In this document: in pieces, positions 46,246-56,647 of the stretch
Layout: every line of letters starts with the position of its first letter
How positions within the stretch are numbered: the first letter of the stretch is position 1
Assembly (NCBI RefSeq): GCF_030272615.1
Contig: NC_081411.1
Coordinates: 834,138,136-834,202,135 of the forward strand
DNA length: 64,000 bases
Origin: Cryptomeria japonica
Lineage: Eukaryota > Streptophyta > Pinopsida > Cupressales > Cupressaceae
Direction of reading: 5' to 3'
Notes under the pieces: generated by a model
What the model saw: the letters and a program-made list of their open reading frames with translations, nothing else
Told to the model about the DNA's origin: nothing
Databases searched by the model: none
Position numbers and translations under genes: made by a program

Positions 46246-47639
46246 CACTTCCTCTACTGCACTCTAGAATCTAATGCCTTGTGTAGTTTTAAAGTAGTGA
46301 CCCTATGTGGATTCATGACTAGGTATCATCCTTCTCTATTGATGTTGCACTGTATTGTTCCATTACTTGTGTCATGTATGCATCGTGTATGACATGTGTG
46401 AGCCTATCACCCCCCTTGTATACTTTGATTGACTATTTGGAACTATCTCCACAAGCATGATGGGGTGGACCTAAGGGTTCCACTTGGTTGGGTGGCATTG
46501 CAAACCACCGTTCGGGACTGATGGAATCAATTCGTGATCACCTTGAAGAGAACTTCCACCTCTCTCAACACATGTTCTTTCATCTATTCTTTCAATTTGT
46601 AATTCAAATGTATATTGAAATAAGCATTGTAATATTTGATGATATGTATATTAAACACTCCAAGTGGAGATTGATGTAATTGAACATAATTGATATGGTT
46701 TATGCTAACTTCACTTAAGTATATTATGGGCCCATAACCCATAGGTCCCAAGATCAATTTCATAACTAGAAAATAAGATATCTAAATGAGTTGAAAATTT
46801 GTAGGAGTAAACATGTGGACATATTGAATTATACAAGGGGAGAGATGACCTTTAAAATTTTATTTTTTTATACCAAAATTTAAATTCAAATACCCTAGTT
46901 ACTTAAACAAAAGAAAGGTTGGAACTATTTTATATCAAGTGTTTTGTGGGTGGTCATAATGCATTTCTGTTTTCTCTTAAGATGCTAGTAACATTATTTT
47001 TAGTACCATCTTTACCTATTGTACTTTGCTATTGGACTCAATCAACCCAATAACCTTGTACATATGATTTATTTTATTAAAGAGGATATTCATGTAGTCC
47101 GAAATGCATGATTATCCTCTTTGAATATATGTTGAATATATAATAACGAGTGACTACTTAGTATGACATATATACATGTCATTCAATAGGTATATGTCAT
47201 GTATTGACATAGGATGATACTTTATATGAGATTATCAATTTGGGATATACTTATAATAAATATATGTATATATAGTAGATAAATTCATTTCATGTATATA
47301 TATAGTAGATAAGTTTTGGTAGCTCCCAAGAACAACTAACTTAGATAAGGTAGATAAAGTCATTTCATCTCCCTGATTGGCTTTGAAGGCTCTTGTATTT
47401 GGGTTAGCTAATTCCCTATCAACACTGTTTTTAATAGGTTTATCAGTACTCAGTGGTTCATACAGTCCTCTTAGGAGTTGGACCATCTCAACCATGGTGT
47501 GCCTGATCATATTAGCTTGAAACTAGTGCACCTCATATTAGCTTGAAACCTATGCCCCCCCTATTGGTAGCTGATGGGGATAGAATATCATTCGCTGTAC
47601 ATATCAATGAGGTGTGCTTTACGTCTAGATAATAATAAT
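46246..47639. other. CACTA 3' region without recognised gene
   Basis: AT-rich. A 'atatatagtagataa' phrase is duplicated at about 47270 and 47299. Confidence 0.4.
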
Positions 47640-48139
47640 TTTTAAAAAAAATAAATAGTCGTCAGAATTATGATGGAGACTAAACTTTGCACTGACGATG
47701 AAATCATCGGACCAACAACATTCTTGTCGGTGCAAAGTTTATGGCTGTCGTCGCAATTCTGATGCCAACTAAACAAACATCCGACAAGGATGTTGTATGT
47801 CCGACGACACTTCCTTGTCGGATGGTCATTGATGCATATTACTGGACCAATGACCAGACCGTCAGACCAACAACATTCTCATCAGTGCAAAGATTTAGGC
47901 TTCCATCGAGATTCTGACACAAACTAAACAAACATCTGACGAGGATGTTGTATGTCCGATGACTTTTTTGACCAGAAGAGCAATCATGCCTGCCATCGGC
48001 AGAGTCCACGGTGTCATTGTAATTCCGATGTTCAAAGGCATCGTCAAAAACTTTGATGATGAGTTTTTGACGACTTCTTTTGTTGGTAGTTCGATGAAAA
48101 GTAGTCACAATTTTTATGATCGTTCGTCAAAAAGTAGCC
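47640..48139. promoter_or_regulatory. CACTA right subterminal repeats
   Basis: Two direct repeats of about 100 bp (about 47700-47802 and 47872-47961) share 'ggaccaacaacattcttgtc'-like starts and 'ggatgttgtatgtccga' ends. Many 'ccgacgac', 'gtcggatg' and 'tccgatg' motifs occur. Subterminal clusters are the usual binding region of CACTA proteins. Confidence 0.75.
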
Positions 48140-48154
48140 CTGAATGTACTAGTG
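48140..48154 (-). repeat. CACTA right terminal inverted repeat
   Basis: Read on the minus strand it is CACTAGTACATTCAG, followed on the + strand by the TAG duplication. Confidence 0.9.
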
Positions 48155-49219
48155 TAGAAGCCAACTAGTAAGGGTTAACTAATACAAAAGATAGTTTTAT
48201 AGAGAACCGGTAATTAGGATCTCAATCGGTAAACTAAGACAAAGTTACACTTCGACAACTGGTATAGGCGATTCATGAAGAGTTGGAGGGTGAGGTTTTA
48301 CAACGATGTTGGTGATAGTTATTTGGAGATATGTTGTCAATTGCATTGGTAGATTCAACTAGATGAGCGAGATTTGATTCACAGAACAAACAAACTGGTA
48401 GAACACTTAACCAGTAGTGATATAGTCACTTAAATCGGTAACACGACACAAGTTTTAATTTGTTATGTCGGTGGCCAATATATCATGTAAAGCGTAGTTT
48501 GTCTAGATTCATTGTACCTAAGAAATTGTTCCAAGGTTGTAGCCGACTAAATGTAAATATTTATAAAATGTGTGATAAGGTATAAAGTCGATATGTGTGT
48601 GAAGAGAGAATTCATGAGCAAATATTGTGAATGTGATTGTGTGGTGATTAGGGAAGATCTGTAATGAAGTGTTGTTGATGTTTTAAGGATTGGAAGTGGA
48701 TCTTATCAGACACAGAAGGTGTTACTTGAAGATCTTATCATTGTTGTTTTCCTAACAGTTTGTAGCAGCAAAATCCCCTAACCGGGTAGGTCCTAACAGG
48801 CCTTAATATGTAAATCCCCTAATACGGTAGCTTTGAATCAGAGTCTCAAATCCTCTTGCGAGGTTGATCCTAACAGGTCATTTCTCCTAATAGGGGTTAT
48901 CATTCAAATCCCTTAATCGGGTGACTCTTAAATGGTTCTACTCCTAACAAGGCATAGTTGTAAGACCTTAACTGGTCAATATTTCTATTTTGCAGATAGT
49001 GAATCTTGTGGGTACCAACTCCCATCGTGGTTTTTCCCTTTTGGGTTTTCCATGTATAATCTCTTGTGTTATGTAGAATTTGTTTTATTGGGTATTTGAT
49101 TATGTGGTGATATTTCTCATATGATTGATAAGTTTTAAGTTGTTAAAGTTGGTGATCAGATTTATATTGTTTTGCTTGCACTGATTCACCCCCCCTCTCA
49201 GTGCCTTATAAGTTCACCA
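48155..49219 (+). repeat. Element C 5' LTR, second fragment
   Basis: It continues the LTR from the duplicated TAG and matches 54801-55871. It contains serial 'cctaacagg'/'cccctaaccgggta' motifs (48766-48975). A hairpin lies at 49178-49204. Confidence 0.92.
49178..49204 (+). other. C-rich U5 hairpin, element C 5' LTR
   Basis: GCACTGA (49178-49184) pairs with TCAGTGC (49198-49204) around a C-rich loop, 15 nt before the LTR end. The stem is intact in the 3' LTR (55830-55856). Confidence 0.65.
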
Positions 49220-49221
49220 AT

Positions 49222-49233
49222 TGGTATCAAAGC
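49222..49233 (+). other. Primer binding site, element C (tRNA-iMet)
   Basis: TGGTATCAAAGC has one mismatch to the initiator-Met site and starts two bases after the LTR end. Confidence 0.9.
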
Positions 49234-49281
49234 CAACCTTCTTTGAGGCCTAACTGCTTGAGAAGGATTCCTAAGGTAGAC

Positions 49282-50595
49282 ATGGGGGACAGGAGTTATA
49301 GAGAGATGTATCTTAAACTTGATGAAACTGAGGGTGGCCTAGAAACTTTGAGAGACAAGTATAAAAATTCACTTGCTAAAAGGAAAGAGCTTACTAAACA
49401 ACTATTGGAAATTTCTGACAACAACTCTTTTGATAAAGTAAACATAGATGCATTGGTTGAGGAAGTGGAGAAACAAAATGGTGAGAAAACTAACTTGAGG
49501 ACAAATCTTGAAGCCCTTACAATCCAGATGAGTCAAGAACTTGAAGCAAGAAGGGTAGTTGAAGACAAGATCAAAGAGAAAGATCATGAGATCTTTTAGA
49601 TAATTTAAGAAAATGACACTCTATATGCACACTGGCATGAGGAGAAAGAAGAAAAAGAATAAATCAAAGAAGATCATGATATGGCAATGTCTCTTAGAGA
49701 GATTATTATGAAGGAGAATGAAGATCTTACTAAAGAGCTTGCAGAAGCTAATGAGAAGCTTACAAAATTCAACAAGAGTTCTACCATGCTAGATGAACAT
49801 ATCCAATCTTAGAGGATGAATGGTGATACATATGGGTTAGGATACAATACATTTGATAAAGGAGAACCTTCAGGTACTAAGGTCAACATGCATGAAGGTA
49901 AGCTTGCTCCTAAGACTCAGAAAACCACTGGTAAGAAATCCTTTAAACTTGTTTGTTTCAATTTCCATAAGCCATGACATACTGCTAATGTCTATAGAAG
50001 CAGATCTGATGTTAATACTAGTTATAGACCTAATACTAATAAGAGATATGTGCCTAGAAGATTTAAAGGTTATTGTTACACATGCAACATGTATGGGCAT
50101 AGATCTATTGAATACAGTTATGGAGCAAATAATCCAATACCTCACATGAATCAGAGATCTATTGGTGATTGGAGAAGGAATTTCAATGATCAGAGAAGTC
50201 CAAATTGGAAAAGACCCTATGCTAACTGGTCTAGTCCCTATGAGATTTAGAAAAGAATGAATGTGGTATGCACAATCTATAATAACTTTGGTCATGTGGC
50301 TATGAACTGTAGAAGAAGTACTGGTAGAGGCAATGTTGGACCTTGGAGAGCATCTGGTATGGCTTGCTATCATTGTCATAAACTAGGACATATGGCAAAA
50401 TTCTGCAGAGCTAAAGTGAACAAACCAGTGAATCAATCAAGTGTCCGGAAAGGAAAAATGAAAGTTGATGTGGAGGAGACCAGAGCATAAATGAATAGAA
50501 TCTGGAAAAAGAAGGATGATGAAGTAATTGAAGTAAAATCATTTAAAGATCCTATTTCTTCACCTAGTGTGGATAATCCTTCATTGACAAACTAA
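49282..50595 (+). pseudogene. Element C Gag-like protein: coiled coil plus zinc-knuckle array
   Basis: The ATG at 49282 starts one frame to 50593-50595 with several internal stops (49597 TAG, 49606 TAA and others). A coiled coil occupies roughly the first 200 codons. Four knuckle positions follow, near 49955, 50074, 50269 and 50365. Only the last (CYHCHKLGHMAKFC) is intact; the first three have a lost Cys or a stop. It shows the same plan as the gags of A and B and is the most decayed of the three. Confidence 0.75.
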
Positions 50596-51061
50596 GTTGT
50601 TTATACAACTTAGGGGGAACTTAATGTTAGATCTATCTCTGAACCCCCTTAAGGACCATGAGGTATGTGAAATCTACATACTTTGATATTTTATGAGGTT
50701 AAGAAGTGATTATGTCATCAATCCGGTAGGTTTGATGTGTTATGTGAACTGATATTGTGTTTTAAGATACTTTAGGGTTTTACCAGTAAAGGCATTTAAT
50801 GCAGTAGATACTTGGCAAATAAAAGGAACTTTTTGAATTTTATTTGTCACATTGCATTTGCATGAGCACTTGGAGAGTGAATAGAGAACAATAGAATTTG
50901 TGCTTGCAACATCTAACCTGTTTGACAAAGATTGAAGTGTTTTGGTGTGAGCTGGGATCAACAATCGGTTTGGAGAACTTCGCAGGTGTCTGAAACCCTA
51001 GTGCAGAAGAAAGAAAGGGTATTTTTCAGAATCTAGTCATTTGTTTCTGAAGATTGATTAG

Positions 51062-54000
51062 TTGGAAATTGATACACCACATATAGTCGATGTTATCGAT
51101 AGGCCACGACCTAAATTCAAAAGACATCCATTTAAATGTGAAGAAACTGATCCTATCGGAGCCCTATCTGGAGTACCATACAGTGTATTATATGTTGAAG
51201 GTGTTAGATTATTTTACGATTGCAAAGTGGAATATTTGGGTATGGTTGCTATTTTTGATCAATATAGAGCACTGTGTGATGAAAATGGTATCTTGAAGGA
51301 ATAATACAAGAAGGTTACTGACAAAGGGTTTCATCATGCACTCAATTTCATTGATGATTTTGTGGATGAACATGATAGATATGTGCTTAGTAGGATACAT
51401 GATCAGTTTATGTGGCTTGACCGACCATATAAAATCTCTAAGGAAGCTATTCACACAATCACTAGACTTTGTGCAACCGGTGAGGTACCTTTACTGAGAT
51501 CCATTCCAATGAATGATGTAGAAAATCTAATAGGATCCAAATGGGATGGCAGAGCTATGATAGTGAATAATATCAGTGATCCGATAGTGAAATATGGTTC
51601 AATGGTGATTTCTTACAGAGTATACTACTCAAGCAGAATGAACAGTGTACTAGTAGCTCCTATTCATATTGCTTACTAGATGATCAGAAGATATTTATTA
51701 TGATCTATCTAAAGCATTGATAAGTCAATTGATGTTGAACCTGGAGGCTATTAAAAGGGACAAAAGATTAAGGTCAAAATTTGGTCAACTCATTCTTGGT
51801 CTATTCTTTTATTTTAAAAATTATTTTTCTAGTATTGGAGATATTCAATGGATTGGAGGAACACCTGCTTTGATGCAAATGAAGAACAACATTAGGATGC
51901 TTGGTAATCAATTTTGATAAGATTGCATGAGGATACTTCAAATATTTTTAGAAGAAAATGCATGCAAGAGAAAGGATACTAGCAGAGGTAGTTAACCGAT
52001 ATGAGAAAAAAAAATTGTTTTATGGTGGACACAGATACTTGTATGATGGAAGCTCAAGAACCCCAGACTACTTGGGTTATGCCCATGGGGTATGAAGTTG
52101 ATAAAAATCTATTAATTGCATATGCTGACCATCTACTCGAACAACCAGTCGATACCACAACTCAGAGGTTTGGTACTTACAAGGAGAAATCCCTACAACT
52201 ACACTCAAAACTTAACCAACTAGTGATAGCTAAGAAAATTAGAAAGGAAGTTGATGTGTTTGCTGAGCAAGATGGATTCACAAAGGAAGACATTGCTAAA
52301 GCTAGAGAAAAGCATGCTACTCAACATGCTAGAACATCTAGTACTCCAACTGGTACCTCCACCGATATGAAAAGTAGAGCTGGAAAAGGGAAAGCTACAG
52401 AAAAGAGAAACCAATAGCTATAAAGAAAGAGAAACCAACAGTAAAATCTTCAAAGATTCAATTCCAAAAAAGAGGAAAGGTTGTTGATCCTCCAACTGAA
52501 CCAGTTAAAAATGGTAAAAGAAAGAAGCAACAATCTCAAAAACCAACACTGACAGATGCAGTTGATACAAACACTAAATCTGAGAAAGAGAAGAAAGTCC
52601 TAAGGACTAGCCACAAGAAATATATGATTGTTGGAACCTCCACTATCAAATCTGTGGAGAAACCGATAAATAAACCTACTGCTCTTGATAAATTGTTAAA
52701 AAGTATTATGGAATATGGTGTTCTTAAGGGATTGAATAAATTGTATGATGATCTTGGTGGGAATGATCAAAGGTTAATAGAAGATGCGGTTGTGTATATG
52801 ATGAATAAATATAGTAAAGCCTTTATTAAGCTGGAAGGGAAAATTTCAAATTCATTATACAACAAAATTGATGCAGGGTGGCAGGCTGCAATGAAGCAAG
52901 ACATATAATTTGTTGAGTATACACTCAAAAGTCTTCAACTAGAAGCAACAAAGGAAGAATTAGATGATATTTTGTTGAATGCAAAATCTTCCTTCGGATC
53001 TAAGAAAAGATTGACAAGGATGCTAATCGGTGAGACTCAACCAGTCCAGAAAGAGACTGAAATTTTGTTAAAGAAGTCTTTGGGTCTAATTCCTACCAAA
53101 GAGGAATATGATAAGGATACTAAACCTGTAAAGCTTAAGGGTGAAGATTTTCTAGAATGTATTAAACCTACTAATTTTAAGCCTGATGACATTGTGTTAG
53201 ATGACCAACCGGTGAACACACAAGCAAAACCAATGTTTATTCCTTATGATGATAATGGTGATAATGTTGATAATACTACTAATAATATAGATGTATATGA
53301 TGTAGATGTTTAGATGTCTGAACAACATGAGCAAAATCAGGAACAAGAAGGTAAGAAAGATGTAGAAGAAAAGAAGGATGAGGAACCACTGATAGATAAT
53401 CAGACTGTAGATACTCAACCGCCATCGGTAATGGATAGTAATGAAGAAAATAAAGAAGAGAAGAATGAAGAAACTAAAAAGGAAAAGGAAGAAGAGACAA
53501 CTGAAAATAAAGAGGGAACATAGGAGAATAAGACATAAAAGACTAAACCCATAGTAACACTTTTTTCACTTGATTCCAAAAAGAAAGTTGTTGATGAAGA
53601 AGATGATGATGATGCATTAAGAATCCAAGGACCTCTTGACATGGATATTGCAACTGCCATGCAATCCTAAGCTAAAAAGAAGAGGATGAAAGAACAATAG
53701 GAGGTAGAGACCATAAGGAATGCAATGGATATTTTGTCTAGTCTCCTACCGGAGACTGATACAGGAAATTTTGGCACACCTATTAACAAGCTTGGACAAC
53801 TTGTTTCTGATGTCAGAAAGAAGATGAATTCGTTAGAGGATGCAACTTATATCAATGTGGATAAAAAATACAAGAAGAAGAGGACATAGCACTTGATTTC
53901 TGAAATTTATAAAGGTAAAGTGGGTCTTACTGTTAATAAGGATTATTTGAAGGAAGCACTTGAAACCGAAGGTAAAATCCTCTCTACTATCTCAACATTT

Positions 54001-54414
54001 TCCTTATTTTGTGCTGATTTGAAGAAGAAAAGAGAAGAAGTTGAGCATGAACTTGAGGTTGTAAGCGAGTCATTTAAATCCCTTAATAAATCTGCTATTC
54101 ATTTTGGAAGATTAGTTGTAGAACTTCAACACAAGCTGAACGTATATGAGCAAGAACATGTAAAGAGAGTCAGATCCCTTCAGGAACTTCAAACACAACT
54201 CATACCAAAGGTTGAAGTTTTGCAGAGAGCATACCAGGAATGTGAAGCCATTCTTTCTACACCAAAAATGAGCATCGTTGATGCTATGGAGGAACTAGCT
54301 GGACAAATCAAGACTCATGTGGAGATTGCAAACATAATTTTAGAGACATGGCATAATGAGTTTAAAAAATTGAAGTCTCATTTTAGTGATTTTTTTTCTA
54401 GAATTCTTGTTTAA
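51062..54414 (+). pseudogene. Element C ORF2: conserved unknown protein, decayed
   Basis: Homologous blocks occur in the order seen in A and B: 'VLSRIH' (51383), 'VNNISDPIVKYGSMVISY', MGYEVD (52085), RFGTYKE (52166), a Lys-rich linker, 'NSLYNKIDAGWQ' (about 52850), an acidic region and a C-terminal coiled coil (53893-54414). At least two frameshifts and several stops break it. The start Met is not evident; the first codons align to B where an ATG would be expected. The total span (3,353 nt) is close to A ORF2 (3,345 nt). Confidence 0.7.
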
Positions 54415-54640
54415 ATACTTTATGAATCTTATATCTATATATATTCTCTGATGCAAATTTTGATATTAGGCATTGTTGTCAAAGGGGGAGTAAGAGTTGA
54501 GTCAAAATTTTGTATGAGTATTGTATTTATTTTTGTTATTGAATGCAATTGCTAAGGGGGAATATATGTCATGTAATCATTTTTTGTTTTGCACACTTAG
54601 TTGACAAAATTTTTCCTAAGTGTTGCCACCAATGCCAAAC

Positions 54641-54648
54641 AGGGAGAT
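54641..54648 (+). other. Polypurine tract, element C
   Basis: 'agggagat' precedes the 3' LTR, and 'gccaaacagggagat' resembles the copia consensus end. Additional 'gggggag'/'aaggggga' tracts lie at about 54483 and 54555. Confidence 0.7.
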
Positions 54649-55871
54649 TGTTGGCATTCTACTGAACTGGAAAAGATTGTTGTTATGCAACCAATATATG
54701 GTTAGTTAGCAAATGTGATGAAGAGATTGAGATTTATGTTTGATGACTAAGTTTTGTGTTGTCATTGATGGAAACAATGTTTTTGTAGTCATCTAAGTCT
54801 TAGAAGCCAACTGGTAAGGGTTAACAGGTACAAAAGATAGTTTTACAGAGAACCAGTAATTAGGATCTCAACTAGTAAACTAAGACAAAGTTACACTTTG
54901 ATAACCGGCATAGGCGATTCATGAAGAGTTGGATGATGTGGTTTTGCAATAATGTTGGTGATAGGTATTTGGAGCTATGTTCTCAACCGCATTGGCAGAT
55001 TCAACTAGATGAGCGAGATTTGATTTACAGAACAAACAAACTAGTAGAACACTTAACCTATAGTGATATAGTCACTTAAATTGGTAACACGACACAAGTT
55101 TTAATTTGTTATGTCAGTGGTTGACATATGTAAAGCATGCAATGTAGGTTTGTCTAGATTCATTGTACCTAGGAAATTGTTCCAAGGTTGTAGTCAACTA
55201 AATGTAAATATTTATTAAAAGTGTGATAAGGTATAAAGTCGGTATGTGTGTGAAGAGAGAATTCATGAGCGAATATTGTGAATGTGATCATGTGGTTATT
55301 AGGGAAGATCTATAATGAAGCGTTGTTGATGTTTTAAGGATCGAAAGTGGATCTTATCAGACATAGAAAGTGTTACTTGAAGACCTTATCACTATTGTTT
55401 TCCTAACAGTTTGCAACAACAAAATACCCTAACTGGGTAGGTCCTAATAGCTCTTAATCTATAAATCCCCTAACAGGGTAGCTCTGAATCAGAGTCTCAA
55501 ATCCTCTTGCGAGGTTGATCCTAACAGGTCATTTCTCCTAACAGAGCTTATCATTCAAATCCCTTAACTGGGTGACTCTTAACTGGGTTTGCTCCTAACA
55601 GGGCATAGTTGTAAGATCTTAACCAGTCAATATTTCTGTTCAGCAGATAGTGAATCTTGTGGGTACCAACTCCCACCATGGTTATTCCCTTTTGGGTTTT
55701 CCACATATAATCTCTTGTGTTATGTGGAATTTGTTTTATTGGGCATTTACTTATGTGGTGATATTTCTCATATGCTTGATAAGTTTTAAGTTGTTAAATT
55801 TGGTGATAAGATTTATATTATTTTTGCTTGCACTGATTCATCCCCCCTCTCAGTGCCTTATAAGCTCATCA
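54649..55871 (+). repeat. Element C 3' LTR (1,223 bp), carrying the CACTA empty site
   Basis: It starts TGTTGGCATT and ends GCTCATCA. At 54801-54803 the single TAG corresponds to the CACTA insertion point in the 5' LTR. Confidence 0.95.
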
Positions 55872-56647
55872 TAATTTAATGGAGGTAAGGTGTACTTGGG
55901 TGATGATTCACATTTAGATATTGTTGGTTGAGGTAAAGTTTGTTGAGACATGGACTAGCTAGGAATCAAACCTAGGCCCTTCCATATGCTGCTAGAGAGC
56001 TCTACCACTAAGCTATTGGCCCCTCTTGGACCATTCCATTATCGGTCTGGGTGTGTCTTATTTCCAACACCAACACCCCCCCTTAAGCCACACCTCTCAT
56101 GTGCTTGGGGCTCCTAGCCTGGACTTGGCTCTGATACCATGTTGAGACATGGACCAGCTAGGACTCAAACCTAGGACCTTCCATATGCTATTGTTGTGCT
56201 CTACCACTGAGCTACTAACCCCTCTTGGACCAGTCCATCATCGGTTCGGGTGTGGCTTATTTCCAACACCAACAAAGTTAGGGTCAAGTTTTTTGATGGT
56301 AGAATAAAAATGATTAGCAGTGTGTTGCATATCCTAGGATTAAAACAAAATTTATTAGCTACAAGAAAACTGATAGATGCAGGTGTGTAGGTAGTCTTCT
56401 TTTATGTAGGATGTAAGATGATTAAGGGTGCTATGGTTATTGCTAGAGGTGTCAGGTTCGACACTTTGTATAAGCTAGAGCCATACACTATTGAGTGTAG
56501 TAACACTTCTGTAAAAAGTAAACTTGTGGATACTTCATCGAATGATTTGAGGGTTTCATCTTCAGTGGATGGACATGGATTTTTGGTACCTAAGGGTTCT
56601 CTTTCTTCTGAAGCAAATTTACCTACATATAAGACTATGTTGTGGCA
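55872..56647 (+). pseudogene. Ty1/copia protease/GAG-pre-integrase segment, second half
   Basis: This continues the outer copia element. After the TSD the frame reads 'FNGGKVYLGDDSHLDIVG', is interrupted by the TRIM (55941-56274), and resumes with 'VRVKFFDGRIKMISSVLHIL' and 'LKQNLLATRKLIDAGV'. It ends at 'LWH' where the gypsy LTR begins. Those are the standard segments between the copia protease and integrase. One stop (56387-56389) is seen in the post-TRIM part. Integrase and reverse transcriptase are missing from the window. Confidence 0.85.
55941..56274 (-). mobile_element. TRIM element with tRNA-like Pol III promoter in its LTRs
   Basis: Two 135-bp LTRs (55941-56075 and 56140-56274) flank a 64-bp centre. 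On the minus strand the centre starts with TGGTATCAGAGCCAAG (from 56139) and ends with the purine tract CTTAAGGGGGGG (56087 to 56076). The TSD AAGTT is perfect (55936-55940, 56275-56279). Each LTR on the minus strand contains box A (TAGCTCAGTGG at 56214-56204 in the right copy) and box B (GGTTTGAGTCC at 56171-56161). It encodes nothing and needs another element's enzymes. Confidence 0.95.

Larger units (their letters stand above)
2569..48154 (+). mobile_element. CACTA (En/Spm, TNP2) DNA transposon with nested insertions
   Basis: The left end reads CACTAATACATTTGG and the right end, reverse-complemented, reads CACTAGTACATTCAG. Both are flanked by a 3-bp TAG duplication (2566-2568 and 48155-48157), as expected for CACTA elements. 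The intact target is visible in the 3' LTR of element C at 54801-54803. Inside are a TNP2 transposase gene (7670-11681) and a second multi-exon gene (about 12999-41040), both on the + strand. Three LTR elements (A, B, D) are nested in the second gene. Subtracting them leaves about 21.6 kb. The element is inactive: both genes carry stops and the left terminus has decayed. Confidence 0.92.
2411..55871 (+). mobile_element. Element C: pol-less copia-type LTR retroelement, split by a CACTA
   Basis: Two LTRs beginning TGTTGGCATT bound an internal region with a primer site (49222), a coiled-coil/zinc-knuckle gag (49282-50595) and a long ORF2 (51062-54414). I see no reverse transcriptase, RNase H or integrase. 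TSDs are TAACT (2406-2410) and TAATT (55872-55876), one mismatch apart. Without the CACTA and one TAG copy the element is about 7.9 kb. It sits in the protease/pre-integrase part of the outer copia element in the same orientation. Elements A and B belong to the same structural family. Confidence 0.9.

Noticed and set aside
46488-47510. Small ORFs in the CACTA right arm
   Set aside because: Short, with no homology I recognise and no splice context; chance ORFs in AT-rich DNA.
2411-55871. A Helitron or other rolling-circle element as the carrier
   Set aside because: No TC/CTRR ends with a 3' hairpin were seen; LTRs and TSDs explain the borders.
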